Below are positions 1 through 13,200 of a stretch of 64,000 bases of DNA, piece by piece. Positions within the stretch are counted from its first letter, which is position 1, and each line of letters begins with the position of its first letter. Under the pieces are notes generated by a model. That model ran no database searches, was not told the DNA's origin, and worked only from the letters and a program-made list of their open reading frames with translations. Made by a program: the position numbers and the translations under genes. Source of the DNA: Corythucha ciliata (Eukaryota; Arthropoda; Insecta; Hemiptera; Tingidae); the NCBI GenBank assembly GCA_038030265.1, contig CM075941.1, positions 16,430,001-16,494,000 of the forward strand, in the 5' to 3' direction.

Positions 1-2739
1 ATTTCGAAAGAAACGTCAAATGAAATAAAATTATAATTTTTTATAAAATAAATAATGGAAGGGTATATTGGACGCTATAAAGATAAAAAAAAGTACGAAA
101 ATTGGGATCACACAAAGACGCAACGTATTTCTCTTTGCGGTGTTATCTTACACTACAAAAACATGGGATGTTTGTATAACCTACGTTCAAGATATTAAAA
201 ACCAAAAAATGGAAAATTGTGGGGCAGAAGGTGATATTATGGTGGGGGGGGGGATTTTTTCGAGTGGCCCTCTTGAAAGGGCGAACGAACGCCAGACGGA
301 CCAGACCACTTTTTCCCTCCGTCTAATTAGACAGAAATCCAGCAAACTGTTTAAATTCATTCGAACCGCGTCTCCTAATTTTTTTTTTCCAAGAAAATAA
401 AAAGAGGGCCAACCAGAACGGCCGATGAGCCGAATCCACTGCTTCGTTTGGTTTAAAGGAGTCCACCCCCCCCCCGTCCGCCCATCCGACAACCCATGCA
501 TCCACCGACCTATTCTTTGTTTATAGTTAAAAAAGCTTTTAACTTCATAGTCGATTTCCTCGAGCAACCGACCCTCTCATTCGCTCAGTTGGAGACCTCT
601 GATGCCTTAAATCGAAATTTCAAACTCATCTCAGTCAAATGCTACGGGGTTTTTCCACCACTAAAAAGAAAAAGTTGAACGAAACTCTCTCGATGTCAGG
701 CCCGCCCCCCCGGATACCTCGAATGACCATTGAAAATCCACTGCAAACAAATTTAAATAACTGTGAGAGTGTGGTCCGACGAGTTTGTTCTATTAAACTC
801 TGAGACCTTAGCACCGCCATAGAACAACGTTTCGCGTATGAAAACCATCAAAAAAAGGTCGGAGATAATAAATCTGTACCATTAAAATAAGACGAATCAT
901 CAATTCCAGGTTATTGATACCAATTAGTAGTTAAGATGTATGAAAATGTCCGATTGATATACTCTTAATTATAATTAATTATTATAACGAACCTACGGAC
1001 GAAGTATTAAATAAGAAAAAAAAATGCATATCTCACTGAGTCAATTTGAAACCCCTACGCACTCGACATTTACTGATGAAATCGCGACTGATTGCTCTGC
1101 ACCGCCCTTTACGGATAATTGCGGTTATTTAATCCGCTTTCATGAAGCAGAAAAACCGCTCTGTTTAGGGGATTCCAAGGCCCAATTGCAGATTAGGGCA
1201 GTCAATTTTGCTTAAGCTCTCACCCTGAAAACCACCAATTTCATGGAGAGAAACCCATTTTTGGCCAGCCAAAACATTTTCTGCGATGAATAACTATCCA
1301 ACACTATCGACCATTTTTCAATACAAAAAGACTGACTGCTGTCAAGTTTATCAAGTCCAAGAAAAATAATTTTGCGAATTTGGCTCATTGCAAAACTAAT
1401 TTCGCAGCGCTGACGCCGACTCAGCCTCATTCGAACGATTTTGACCGTAATTGCCTCCTTCCACCCTTTGGCCCTCAGTCTTCTCCGATCCTCAGGACAT
1501 ACACGGTAAAGAGTTCTATTCGAGTTCATTTTGCCGATGATTTAGAAAGACCGGATGGTTCATATTTTGATCATACTCAAATTAGTGTCAACGGCAGAAT
1601 GTATACTGACATGTGAAAACGACAAAAAATAAAACAACACGAGGGGCCTCACACCCTAAAACATGCTTGTAAAACAACTGCAACCTTTTTTTTTTCTTTT
1701 TTTTAACGAAAGTTGACAAGTGTCCCACAACAATATTCTCCACCCACAGCCCCCCACACATGAAGCCCCACTAGTTCCCTAAAAGACTTCAGCAATCCAA
1801 ATGTGCTCAAAGAGTCAAAAATGAACAAAAATCATGAACTTCGATCTATTTTGGTTCAACGACCCTACCGCCACTACCCCCACATGCTTATTGCCCAGCG
1901 TTAAAATATTAACTGCTTAACCTCCAATCCAATCCAATTTACAAAACGCCTTGTGGAAGCCACGTGGAAAGGAGAGAGAAAATTTTTTTTTTAAATGGTA
2001 AATCAATATCGACGTCGCCAGTTAACCCTCACGCGAAGGGATTGGGTGAACGAGGGGGGGGGGGACTTTCGTGAGAAAAGTCTGGGAGAAGAAGAAGAAA
2101 ATACGTTAATACGAGGATGTTATAAAACTTTGATGGCGGCTTATAAATTTAACTCGTTTTTTTATGGGTAAACCCATAAGAAATAAGTCTTCAAGCCACA
2201 ATAGAAACGCACGCAAAAAAAAAAAAAAAAAAGTTCGAAAAGTGGGTTGCCCACCTTTATTTTAATTGCCGTAACACCCAGATTTTTCAATTCTTTTCTT
2301 ATTGTGCACATTATTCCTCCGTTTCCTCGACTTCAAAAGAATAATTTCTGCAAAGAGAAAAACGCGGTTACATGAATAATTCCCAAGCCACAAGGAAGAA
2401 GTTGACCCCGGTCTCTTCAATATCAGTGGCTCGTTCCAGTTATAACCAATTAAAGACGACCCCCCTACCCATCCGTGACGCTTAAAACTTCCGGAACGGA
2501 GAGAGACTCTTCAAGTTCGTGGCCGTCTGAATTAAATATTACAAAAAATTTTTAGGGCGAATGGTCGTTAGTAACAAAAAATTAATGCACGGGGAAATAA
2601 TAGGTCTATTTTTTTTTCCTACTTTTCTTATGATAAGCCACCACCGCATGACCGGGGGAAAACAGGAAGTTGTGACAATGGCATTGTGGTTCGCTTAAAC
2701 CTGTTTTTTTTTGTTTTTTTTTTCAAGGCGGACAAAGGT
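1..2739. other. Intron sequence left of exon H, no gene seen
   Basis: AT-rich non-coding sequence, presumed intronic because exon H ends at a donor. It contains G10 at 244-253, C10 at 466-475, G11 at 2054-2064 and A18 at 2215-2232. No splice-bounded exon with a credible peptide was recognised on either strand; the open frames are short and low-complexity. Confidence 0.5.
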
Positions 2740-4420
2740 GAATTGATGACTACTGGCTCGTTACAGGAGGAAAATGGTCTCCTTAAAAAACCATTTCGCG
2801 GGTTTGGCTCTAATATATCCATAAAACATGTATAAAACTTCAATCTGGCGGGTTTCATACCTTCGGAATTGACTCTGACGAGGTTGGCCCCTTCAATGAC
2901 CACATATAAACGCGTACTTGGCTCTTTAAAAAACGATTCCACCGATTTGGCTCTTTTGATGAACCAATTTTACGAGGTTGACCCTTTAAACGCCCAATAA
3001 TACGGGCTTGGCCCTTTAAAACCCAATTTCACGGATTTGTAGCTCTCTCAAACAAGTCAAGTTGGTCCGTTTTCAGAGGCCACACGAATTTTTCCGCCGA
3101 CCCACGACGGTAGCAGCCACGCAAGCTAAGGGCCTGAGAGTCTGAGGAAGAGCCTCGATGCATAGGTATAGCCCACTCTGGGATTCGAGGAAAAACGAAC
3201 GGAACCAACGACATCGCGAAACGCTCAAGTATGCCCAATTCCGTGGGAGCTAACACCTCTTCACTTGCGTTTTAACAGGGACCACCTTCCCGGCCCCAGT
3301 CCGCAAAGGAGGATACATAAAACCACCAGGATCAAACCGAAACACTTAAAATCCCAAAATCGCCCTCTTATCCCGAGCTAAAATGTATAATTCGACGAAA
3401 CTGCGCATCATGTATTTTCAGAGAAACAGCACCGCAAAGTTGGTTTTGAATGAACCGACTCCTCGAAACTGCTTCTCGAATAGGTCGGCAACGCGTTATT
3501 TTGTTTTTAATGCAACGAAACCCGCGAAATTGCTTTTTTCTAAATCCAAAAAGACCGGCTAAATTGGTTTTGAGTGGGCCAACTCAGCGAAAGTTTGAAT
3601 AATGGAAAGAGTCAAAAGAGCCTGACGTCATGAAATACTCTCAGAAAAGGGCCAACTTAACGAAATTGCCTTTTAAAGGGGTCACAAAAGCGCCGAATGT
3701 TGGTTTCAGTGCAGTGGAAGCTGAAAAATTCGCTTTTTTTGAGTAGTCAGCCCCACAAAATGTATTTATAGTTATCAAACTCAACGAAATTGCCTTCTGA
3801 AAGGAACAGCAGCGCGAAATTTGGTTTTACATTAGCCAAACCCTTGAAGAAATGTTGTTTTTTTCAGGGATCCTGCCCCGTAAAATTGGGTTTGAAGTCC
3901 TCGCCATACAGAACGTGAACTACCGGGAGGACTGGTCCGCAGGTGAAAAACCCATGAATGACAGCGTGAGCGAGGTATGGTGTTGCTACGTGTTTTTCAC
4001 CTGCGGATCAGTCCGCGTGGCAGTTCGCGTTCTGTGTGATGGCGATGGCTTGAACTAGCCAACTCCACGAAATTTCATTGAAGGAGTCAAACTCGGTTTT
4101 TTAGCAGCGAAAGCCCAGAAATGGCTGTTTTGGGTGGAACCTGGCCTGCAAACCTGGATTTTAACTATCCAATTCCACGAAATTCTGTATTTCAGGTGGG
4201 GGAGCCAGCTCTGAGAAGTTTGTTTTCAATGTGCCGACTCCACGAAATCACTTTGTTAGGCGAGAGCACTTTAAAAAATTGGTTTTCTAACCAACCCTGC
4301 ATAATTTTATTTTTGGAAAGAGCCAGAACCCTGAAATTGCTCTTCAAAATGAACAATCTCCTTGAAGGGGTCTATTCCGTGACCTGGGGCGTTTTCGGCC
4401 ACATTTTAGGGACCGCAAGA
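2740..4420. repeat. Type I minisatellite arrays in opposite orientations
   Basis: Diverged copies of an about 31-bp unit whose plus form reads roughly GGTTTGGCTC...CAAAA...AATTTCGCGG. Units from about 2740 to 3050 are in plus orientation; from about 3420 to 4420 they appear as the reverse complement (CGCGAAATTGG...GAGCCAA). A non-repetitive stretch of about 370 bp separates the two blocks. The divergence is high and edges are approximate. Confidence 0.75.
3903..4043. repeat. Foldback element (about 50-bp arms) inside type I array
   Basis: The arm 3903-3951 and the arm 3992-4043 are imperfect inverted complements: CAGAACGTGAACT pairs with AGTTCGCGTTCTG, and CGCAGGTGAAAAAC pairs with GTTTTTCACCTGCG. 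The loop is about 40 nt. It interrupts the minisatellite, consistent with insertion of a foldback MITE. An overlapping open frame is a by-product. Confidence 0.75.
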
Positions 4421-6147
4421 ATTTAACAGCGAACGTCGCCGACCACGCTATCGACTGCTCAGAGGTACGAGCAAGAGGCCTCGAAGGCGGCTTTGGCCTC
4501 GAGAAAATATGCAGAAACAAACGACCACGCGAAGCGCTCATTTTTGTTTCTTCTATTAAGGGTTCAGAACGCTTAAGTGCGTTTTGACCTTGGCTGAGTT
4601 CGTCTTGCAATAGAATCGAAATATTTTGAAAAGATGGGCTTAAAATGTATTAAAATCGCGTGATTTTGGCAAAAAATGACTGAAACTTAAAATTGGGCGA
4701 AAATTAGTAGGTATCTACATATAATGGTTTTGCGACACCGGGAATCCGAAAATGGAAACAAATTTTTGATCAGATGAGCAGTTAAAGAGGAAAACCCAGG
4801 ACTCTGGTTTATTTCACAGCTTTGGCGTCTTTTTAAGGGCTCTCGAACCGATTTACGATCAGTCGAGCGGTTTCTCTTTATGTTTCTGGCCATGCTGGCC
4901 CGTTGCCTGATGTTCAAAGGTATAAGGAAGAGTCTCGTCGAAGGCGGACCTCACCACTGCGCACTGTCCCGTTACTCGCTCATCTTTGGTCACTTTGAGT
5001 ATCACTGATCCCCCCCCCCCACTCATCCACTACTAGGCTATAGTTTTTTCTTCGTCTTCTAAAGAACGACGAACATGAACTCGTCGTCACGTGATGGTTA
5101 TGTCAACGAGAACATGCTAACAAAAGCACCTCTCCGAGAAAAAAAGTAAATAAAATAAGCTTGGTAATGACATCGAGTGGGTAAGAACTCTTGAAGAAGG
5201 ACTCTTCAAGCCTTGTAGGACGCATTTAAAAAAAAAAAAATCTCCCTACAGAGTAAGCTTCTTTTCATGCCAATGAGGGTGGCTGTGGGGGAGTGGTGGA
5301 GGAAGGGTAATTCTAGTGAGTTATGAGTAAGGGATGTCGTAATTTTTTGTCCTTAAAGAATGGAAAGAACAATAGAAGCTTCCAGTTGGTGCAATGTGAG
5401 TCTAGCTACAAGAAGGATATCCCTTTTTAATACTTTTTAAATTTTTTTAAATATATAAATCTTAAGGATTTCATCAGAGTTACCACGATGACTTTCCCAA
5501 CGGAGTTAAACCGTGTGGAGAGGGGAGCAGGTAGACTTTAAAGTGAAAGCCTTCAACATTTATGCTAATCAAAAGGCACGAGATCCCGTATTTATTTTTT
5601 AAAAGGAAATGATAGGGAGCCCGGCTATCGGGAAGAGATGCGTAGGATTACACCCTCCCTCTCCCTCCTCCCCTTCATCCTCTTCACCGCCACAAACCAT
5701 TCAATGGTACACTGATTAAGGGGTTTAGTAGCTGTTCCAGTTGAGAGAGAAAAACGAGACAAAACTCCCAATTAAGCGAGACGTTTGTTTTCCGAAGTAT
5801 ACGACACCAACACGCAGGATTTTATGGTCAAATAAGGGAAAAAATTCTACCAAACTGGATTAAACGAAAAGGAGATTTTCTGCCAGGAAGAAGAGGGAGG
5901 ATTCTACCAATAAAAGTTGTCTTACGTGGAGAACTGGTCTTGCAATGAGGCAAAATATTTCATGTTAGAGCGTACCGGTGTAAAGTAAAATCATAAGAAG
6001 ACTAGAATGAAACGCTAGAAAGGCTACTAAACACTGGAGGAGAGAAAGTAAAAGTGTAGGTACAGAGAAAAGCCCACCCTTGTGTCCGAGCAATTAAAAC
6101 AAATCCCTCGCATGCGGGTAGTACACAATAGGCAACAATTGACTAAC
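4421..6147. other. Intron sequence, no gene seen
   Basis: Mixed AT-rich sequence with a C11 tract at 5010-5020. A short stretch near 4620-4790 resembles 21090-21240 downstream of another type I array (shared words include TTTTGGATCAGATGA-like text), suggesting a common array-flanking module. Otherwise nothing recognised. Confidence 0.4.
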
Positions 6148-6447
6148 CTGTTTAAGTGTCGCTGCTTTCTGATCAATAGCACACTGTTGCTCGAGGCAGT
6201 CCAAATACAAAAACTCCCAGCGTCTTTCCAAACCTTGAGCGAATTTGACAGCTTCGGCGGCCTCAACGCGTCGTCCTCTCAACAGCCACGTGCCTCCGTT
6301 GTTATTGCTGCCGCTGATACCGCACGCACCGTTTTCACCTTCCTCACAGGGCGCGGCACTGCTATCAGGCGTCCAGTTCAATTGCTCGCAAAGACGACGG
6401 ACTGAACGAACAATGCGACCGTGTGACCAAACCTCTCGGCAAACAAT
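6148..6447 (-). CDS. Spectrin-repeat gene, exon H: rest of second repeat with Gly/Ser/Asn insert (last visible exon)
   Basis: A 300-bp exon (exactly 100 codons, phase 0 at both ends) with acceptor ctctcaacag after a pyrimidine tract and donor gttagt, coding residues 310-409. It starts IVCREVWSHGRIVRSVRRLC, has a polar insert (CEEGENGACGISGSNNNGG), and ends with a second helix-C-like segment, GLERRWEFLYLDCLEQQC, rich in aromatic residues. The pattern LERRW..LYL..LE.Q is one I associate with Klarsicht/nesprin-type proteins. The exon ends at a donor, so the gene continues to the left, but I found no convincing next exon in 1-6147. The antisense frame over the same span is a shadow. Confidence 0.82.
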
Positions 6448-8635
6448 CTGTTGAGAGAGGGCAAAAAAAAACCGAAAGAAAAAAATTAGTTCATGAAGAG
6501 GCGCATGACGGATGTAAGACAACCCACAAAAACAAAAAAAGGGAAACATAACGTGATTTTTTGAAGTTCTCACTTTAAAGTAGCAGTTTCTATTTCTTTA
6601 ATGACAGGGGAATCTCAAAAAACCACAGACATAGATATCTTACGCACGATGCGTGACTCCTATTTCCTTACTTTTTTGTTGTCTGTGAGATATTAATCAG
6701 CACGCGTGCCTATCATTACTTCGCGGGTAGAGACAGCCCTTTCTACACAAAACCGGTGTTTTATGAAATCGAGCAAGCGTAACCCTCCTAAATAGAGAGG
6801 GGAGGGACCCTGACGAACTCAAAACAACCGTTATTAATATTGGGAGGCCCTTCGAACTTAAAAAAAATTTAGAGGCTCGAGTATTGGTCCATATTCCATC
6901 TTGAATTTTTATTACGTAGGGACGTGGAGAGGGCGTGCTTAAAGGCTTGGAAGTAAAAGAATGGGTCGAAGGCCATACACATGCCCTTACGACTTAAAAT
7001 ACTGTTTTTGCCCCCCCCCCCTTACCAACTCTAAATCTTTAAAAGCTACAGAGAAAACATTAAAAAAAAAAATCTCCCTACTTCCTCTTTTAATAGGACT
7101 CGAGAAGAACCACTTTTTGTAACATGCGGGGCGCGTCTGGCGTTAGGGGGATCACCAGTAACAACAGACGGAGCACTTGTTTGAAGAAGCTACCCAATGA
7201 ATATTCAGCGCATTTCAACTATCACGGTGGGTCCTCGCAGGACCCCCCCCCCCTCCAACAACCGTGATTTGAAAATGCACCCGACGTACTGTCCCCCTCG
7301 GTAGCTCTTGTTCAGGGATCTTACGAGGATCCTCTTTCACTACAACACGAAAAACGTTAATTTTCTTTTAATCAGCAACTCACTCCTCTTCCTGGCTGAG
7401 TACATCAATCTGTTTTCAAAGGCAATCAACGCAGTAACCATCAATCAGATCTCGTTTAGAAAACTTTTTCCTTCTGACAGCCGGCAGTTTTGACGCTTGC
7501 TCGAAATATGCAGCTTCCCTTTTGCCCCCCCCCCCTTTCGTTAATTGAATCATAAAATAGTTTTTTCCTGGTACTTTAAGAATGAAAAAAATGGTGAAAC
7601 TTTCTCAATAATCACTCTTTCAACCTTGACACTGATATTCCTTTGAATGCACTCTTTACTTTCAAACATCATCAAAGTACATTGTGATGAAGACCATTAG
7701 TAGAGTTTATTGTGCCTTCCCCCTCTAGAGCAAAGGGTAATGGACCAAGGCAAGAATGCTCGGTGGAACTTAACGAAAAAGAAAGTCTTTTTTCATCATT
7801 TAAGCGACTTATGGTCGAAATACTACGACTTATCCGTCACCACCGCCCAGATCATCGTCATCATCACCACGGTGATAGGTGGGGGGTGGGGGGGTGGAGA
7901 ACGCTTCTTTCAAAACGTCTTTGCAATCTTTTCATGAAGAAAAAAACTCTTGTCTCCGGTGGACCACGAGCATAAAAAAGTTGCGGCTCTCCGAGGAACG
8001 TCCTACGTGCCAACATGGAAGGACACCTGAGAGGGAGCATGGGGGGCATTGTCGTCGCTACACTTTTTTGTGCCGTCGAAAGACTACCCTATCCATTATT
8101 ATTCTTGGCTATTCTTTTTTTTTTTTTAAGAAAAGAAAGAAAAGTTTTTTTTTTTCGATCAAACCACCCCTCCCCACACACCCATTCCCATCTCCTAGGC
8201 GTTTGAACAAAGGATTGTCTCTTTGATGCAATTTTCCATCGCTGGAGGATTGTCGTAACAGTGACCTTTTGAATGTAAAAGATAAGTGAGCGTGAGCTCA
8301 AAAAAAAAAAAAAATCTGTACGTGTAGCAGTTTCTTAATGTGATCGAAGTTAGACGAGAGGGAAGCGTGGAAATGATGGTAATTTCGCTAATGGCGTTAA
8401 ACAATGGGCGAATCTTAGAGGAAGGATTTAGTACCAGCGAATCCACGTCACGAACTCGTCCGGATCAGGATTAAAACATCTTGTAGAACCGTCATAATAC
8501 TCTCTGAGGACACCGCTCTTTCGATGTTTATCGTCCCTTCATCCAACTGTCAGCCGAGCAGATCCAACTCCCCCCCCCCCCATCAGATCTTCGTACAAGT
8601 TTTTCGACTGAATACGACAGTTTATGTTCAAAAAT
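6448..8635. other. Start of the 40-kb intron, no gene seen
   Basis: The left end of the intron between exons H and G. It is punctuated by C11 tracts at 7011-7021, 7243-7253 and 7525-7535 and C12 at 8570-8581. Overlapping short frames near 7.7-8.2 kb are low-complexity and unsupported. Confidence 0.5.
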
Positions 8636-10270
8636 GAGTCGAATCAGCTTGTTGCCAGCTTTAAAAACGAAAGGTCAAATCCAGGGCTGAGTTCAAGCAT
8701 GACACTTGGAAGAAAGTTTCGGATTGGGTTTTTGAAGGAGCCAAATCCGCCACGTGGTGGCTTATGGATCCGCGGCAAAATTGTGCCAAAAACACGTCAT
8801 TTGATTTGCTAACGTGAGCAGAATTAGTTAGCCGTTAACTAAAATTAAGGAAAGAGATAAAGCAATGCAATTTGGTTGATAATGAAGCGTAAACCTCTGA
8901 AATTGGGTCATAAGGACCTTATGGCCTTAAGTCTTGAAGGTTTGCTTATTATGAAAGAGCTAACACGGGAATAGCAAAACGGCTGAAATTGGGAATTAAA
9001 CGAAACTAATCCGCAAAATGTTGCAAAATATTGTGGTAATATTGCAAAATATTGCTCATAAATAGAAGAAATCCGTAAAAAAAAATTGGGGTTAGTACGA
9101 GCCAAAATAACGAAATCCGATTTTTTAATTAACCGAAGTTCTGTTAATTTGCTTTTCAAAGAGTAAAATTAGTTGTTTCTAATTTGGAAGGAGCTGAGCC
9201 CTAAGTTTGGTTTTTGAAACAGTGAAAAAACGCGAAATTGGGGTCATTTAATGGCGAAAATCCATTAAATATGGTTTCACATGAAACCAAGTCCACGTAA
9301 TCAGGTTATGGAAGAGCGAAAACGCAAGCGAAATCATGACATTTGGTTTTCAAAAGAGGCAAATTTGTTTATGAAAGTAGGTAACTAAAATTATACAAAG
9401 AGTTAAAAGCCATGAAATTTCGTTTTCCATGAAGCGTAAATACCAGAAATTTGGATTTGAAGGAGCCAAAAATCTGTAAAATATGATTTTGAAAGAGCGA
9501 AATTAGAGTTCAAAATACCCTTAACTGCGACCAAAAGAGAAGAAAAAGCCATACGCGCATGACTGGCTTTGAATCAGATTGTGTGCCAAAAGTTATGAAT
9601 TTTCGGCCGAATGTTCTGGACTCAATTTTACTCCTTCATTGAAAAAACACGCGAGGTTCGATCAAAAATTAGTACTGCGGATTTGGCCCGTAAAGAAACC
9701 AATGTTGCGGGATTGACTCCCGAAAAAAAGCAAATTTCACAAGGTTGACTCACTCTAGAAACCAAATGTCACACATTTTGTTCTTACAAAGAGTCAATTT
9801 CGCGGATTTTACAATTGAAGAAACTAATATCGCGGGTTGATTATTCCAAACAGAGCAATTTCAGAGTTTTGGCTCCTCAGGAAACACAATTCGCGCATTA
9901 TTAGTTTCAAAAACCCAATCAAGGCGGATTTTACTCCTTCATACATATTTTTCACCGCGGGGGGGGGGTCTAATATTTATAAAACCAGTTATGCTGATTC
10001 GGCTCTTACAGAAACCAATCTCATGGGGTTGACTCATTCAAGAAAACCTGAAATTCAGTAATTTTGTTCTTTCAAAAAGTTAATTTTGCGGATTTCACAC
10101 CAACAGAAACCAGTTCTTTGGGATTAAATAATCCAAAAAGAGCTATTTCATTGTTCTGGGTCCTCTAGCAAAAAATTCGCACATTTGAATTTTCACTGAA
10201 CCAAATTATACGGATTTTACTCCTTTATAAATTTATTTCCCGTGGTGTTGGCTCATTCGAGACACATTCT
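8636..10270. repeat. Type I minisatellite arrays, minus-form then plus-form
   Basis: From about 8640 to 9560 units read GAAATT(T/G)GG...GAAGGAGCCAAA, the reverse form. From about 9650 to 10270 they read GGATTTGGC..., the plus form. The turnover lies near 9560-9650. Units are about 30 bp and strongly diverged. A G9-10 tract sits at about 9959-9968. Confidence 0.75.
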
Positions 10271-13200
10271 GCTGCTTATTTTCCGCCACATTCACCGAAA
10301 GAAAAGAGTTGCGACAAAATTTGAATCAGGCGTCGTCGTCGGTGAGGGGGGGGGCGTGCCCCGTTGGCTTAAACCCCGTCGTAGTCACGTCTTCACACTG
10401 TATCTGGCCTCTCATACAGTTACTGGCGAAAATTTGTGATTTTGAGTTAATTGACCGGGAATGTTACTGGCCGGAATTGCCACCAAAATGGTACAATTGG
10501 ACCAAACATTTTTTGCTATTCTGGAACGGCAAATCTTGTCCGAAAATTCCGAACTTTTCCTCTTCAGTATAATGGTCGAAAATGAATCAAACGATTTTGG
10601 AGCATTGGAACCACCAGAACCACTTTCTGACTTTCTGTACAGACGCTGTAGTAACAGCACAGTGAGGCTACGTATAGTCACAGCTTAGCTGACTCACGTA
10701 TCCACAGTCTTACAGTGAGCCCACGTAGTCACAACTCCCCACCCCCACAACATCGCGTCGCCTGTGACTCGCTTAGTCACAGCCTACGTTCGGACTCGTA
10801 TAGTCAAGAGAGGATCTGGCCTTTCCCCTCAAGTTACATTGAGACTACAGCTACCGCCGTGTTCAGATGGAAGAGTCAACAGCGCCCTCTCCTCAAGGGA
10901 CACTGTTGTCACGCTCACCTACGGCGCTGCTCAGGAAGAAATCACTTAGCCTATACATGTACAGCGTGCCTGCGTTGGCTCACTGTGACTACCGTCTGAG
11001 CAAGCTTTAAGAGGGGAGAAGAGACGTGCACTCCCACCCCTATCCATCACAATTAAATTTCAGTCCAGATCCGCCTCTGAACGGAACACTCAATTTCGAC
11101 CGATTTTCTTATAATTTCCTTCCGATAAAACGCGACCACACTAACTACTAAAATAGACATTTTCGACCGCTGAAAATATGTACCTACTACAAAAAGATTG
11201 GTCAATGTCCAGCTATATTGCAACGTTGAATCACTTTCGAGCGAAACGCTCTCTTTTGATATGTAACTTTTCATGGATGATTAAACAAGATTTAAGGGTT
11301 TTTGTAGCGCGAGGTTTTTTCTTTCTTCATACGAGCATAAAACTCTTCCATGTAACAATGACTGGAGTGGGAAAAAAAAGTGAAAATTACACTTTTTTTT
11401 ATACATAAAATATTTTCTGGAGAGTTTCTTCCGAGAGTCGTTGAAAATGCAACGCAAAGAGGGCGAGGGGTGAGGGGAGAAATAACAGAAAGGTGAGAGG
11501 GATAGTCCCCGTAGAAAATTTTCCCCGGGAAGTCTAAAGCTTGGAAAACTCGATGTACCGTGTCCAGGAGGAGAATTATTTTGCCCTGAAGGGAAAAAGA
11601 AAGTTCAGTGATCTCGCGAGTTGTAAAGTGTTTCTTTTTTCTTTCCCTCGCTCTTTCTCTCTCTTTCTGTTAGTGGTGCTCTCATTTCAAACTGCCCAAA
11701 AGGAAGTTATGATTACATAGACAGAATGTTTCCTCTTTAAAAATAATAATGAGCCCTACTGGGCCCTCTCCACTCCAAAAAATACCACTCCGCACTCTCG
11801 AAACTTTAATGAACTTGAAAGGGTTTATAAAACATTGAACGTTTCCGGACGCTGGAACGGCGTAACAATATCTCTTTTTCGTCCAACTAAAAAAAAATAG
11901 TACGGGGAAAGAGACCTTTTTTGTTTTATAGGTAACAAACCACTTTGCTATCTCTCCCGATTTAAGCGTGACGCGATGTGGGGAAAAGGGGGAGGGCATA
12001 GAATGGATTCACAATAAGATGCGAGAGATCACGGAAACTGCGCGGGGCCGGTGTCGGGGGGAGGGGTGATTAGTAAAGTTGGTGGGTTCACGATCTTTCG
12101 TGAATTCAAAATTTTTTGTCACACAAAATCCGTGAGTTTTCAACTGGCGTGACGGGTGGTGGAAAGGGGGGAGAGGAGGTTCGTTCTAATTAAAAATACT
12201 CTTTGTATGCGAATCGTTCAAGCACGCTCCGTTCACCGATCCCCTATCAACCGTTCTTGCTCTAGTGCCACTGCGAAAGTTGGGCGGAACAGATTTATGT
12301 ATTTTTTAACCATCACCGGTTGAGAGAGAGGGACGGGGGGGGGCGAGGTTCCACGGGTGATTGGGTCTTGTTTTCAGGATTTATCCAGGGCAGGATTTTT
12401 TTTTGGTTTTTTTTACTGTTAAGAAAAAGCAATTTAAAAATGCACTCAGTCGGAGCCTACTTCTGTATTGATTCAAACAAAAAACGCTATGTAAGGATGA
12501 ACGAAATGTCGTAAAACCACGCGATTCGTCAGTTCAACACCGGTATTACATAGATTTGTGATAGCGATAAGCGATTACTAGTCTCCCATGACCCCCCTCC
12601 ACACACCTACTCAATTGTCTGCGGGCTCGCAACCAGTTCAATTAACGTCCGCGTTGAATACATTAAAGTGCAGTAAGGCTATAATTTAACTCAGGCAAAT
12701 TAAAATCAAATAAATTGTTCGCGGCGTCCATAAAAAAGGATATGTGTTGAGGGGGGGGGGTGAAGTATTTCCGTTTTAAATGAAGATAGATAGACTGTTG
12801 AAACGCATATAACACGTCTTTTTATCGGGCCCTACGAAAGTTCTCCTCTATGTGCCCCTCAACTCTGACATTTATCTAATCAAAAACACTTACAGAAAAC
12901 GAGATTTCATCAATAGAGGTACTTTATGGAGTGGAATGATGCACAAAAAAATGATTCTAACAAAAATGAACAATACTACTTTCACCTAGCAAAAAAAATC
13001 CCAGCAAGAGGCTTCAAAATTAAACTTTTCAACTGAGATGCGGGCGAGTCGAGGGGATTTCCCTTCTACAGCTACCAAAAAAAAATCCTCTGTTCTATTT
13101 TGTAAATTACACGAAGAAATCATTATTCACAACAGAACTGCCACCCAAATCACATCTAATAGCGGTTTGTGGTCCAGATTCACCTTTAACGACACAACGA

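Noticed and set aside
187..567. 126-codon minus-strand open frame
   Set aside because: Spans G10 and C10 tracts; low complexity; no motif.
2740..4420. CRISPR-like array (about 30-bp repeats)
   Set aside because: Units are contiguous and diverged without unique spacers, and the genome is eukaryotic; these are minisatellites.
1..6147. Next exon of the spectrin-repeat gene
   Set aside because: No minus-strand frame with a phase-0 acceptor and a helical peptide was convincing.
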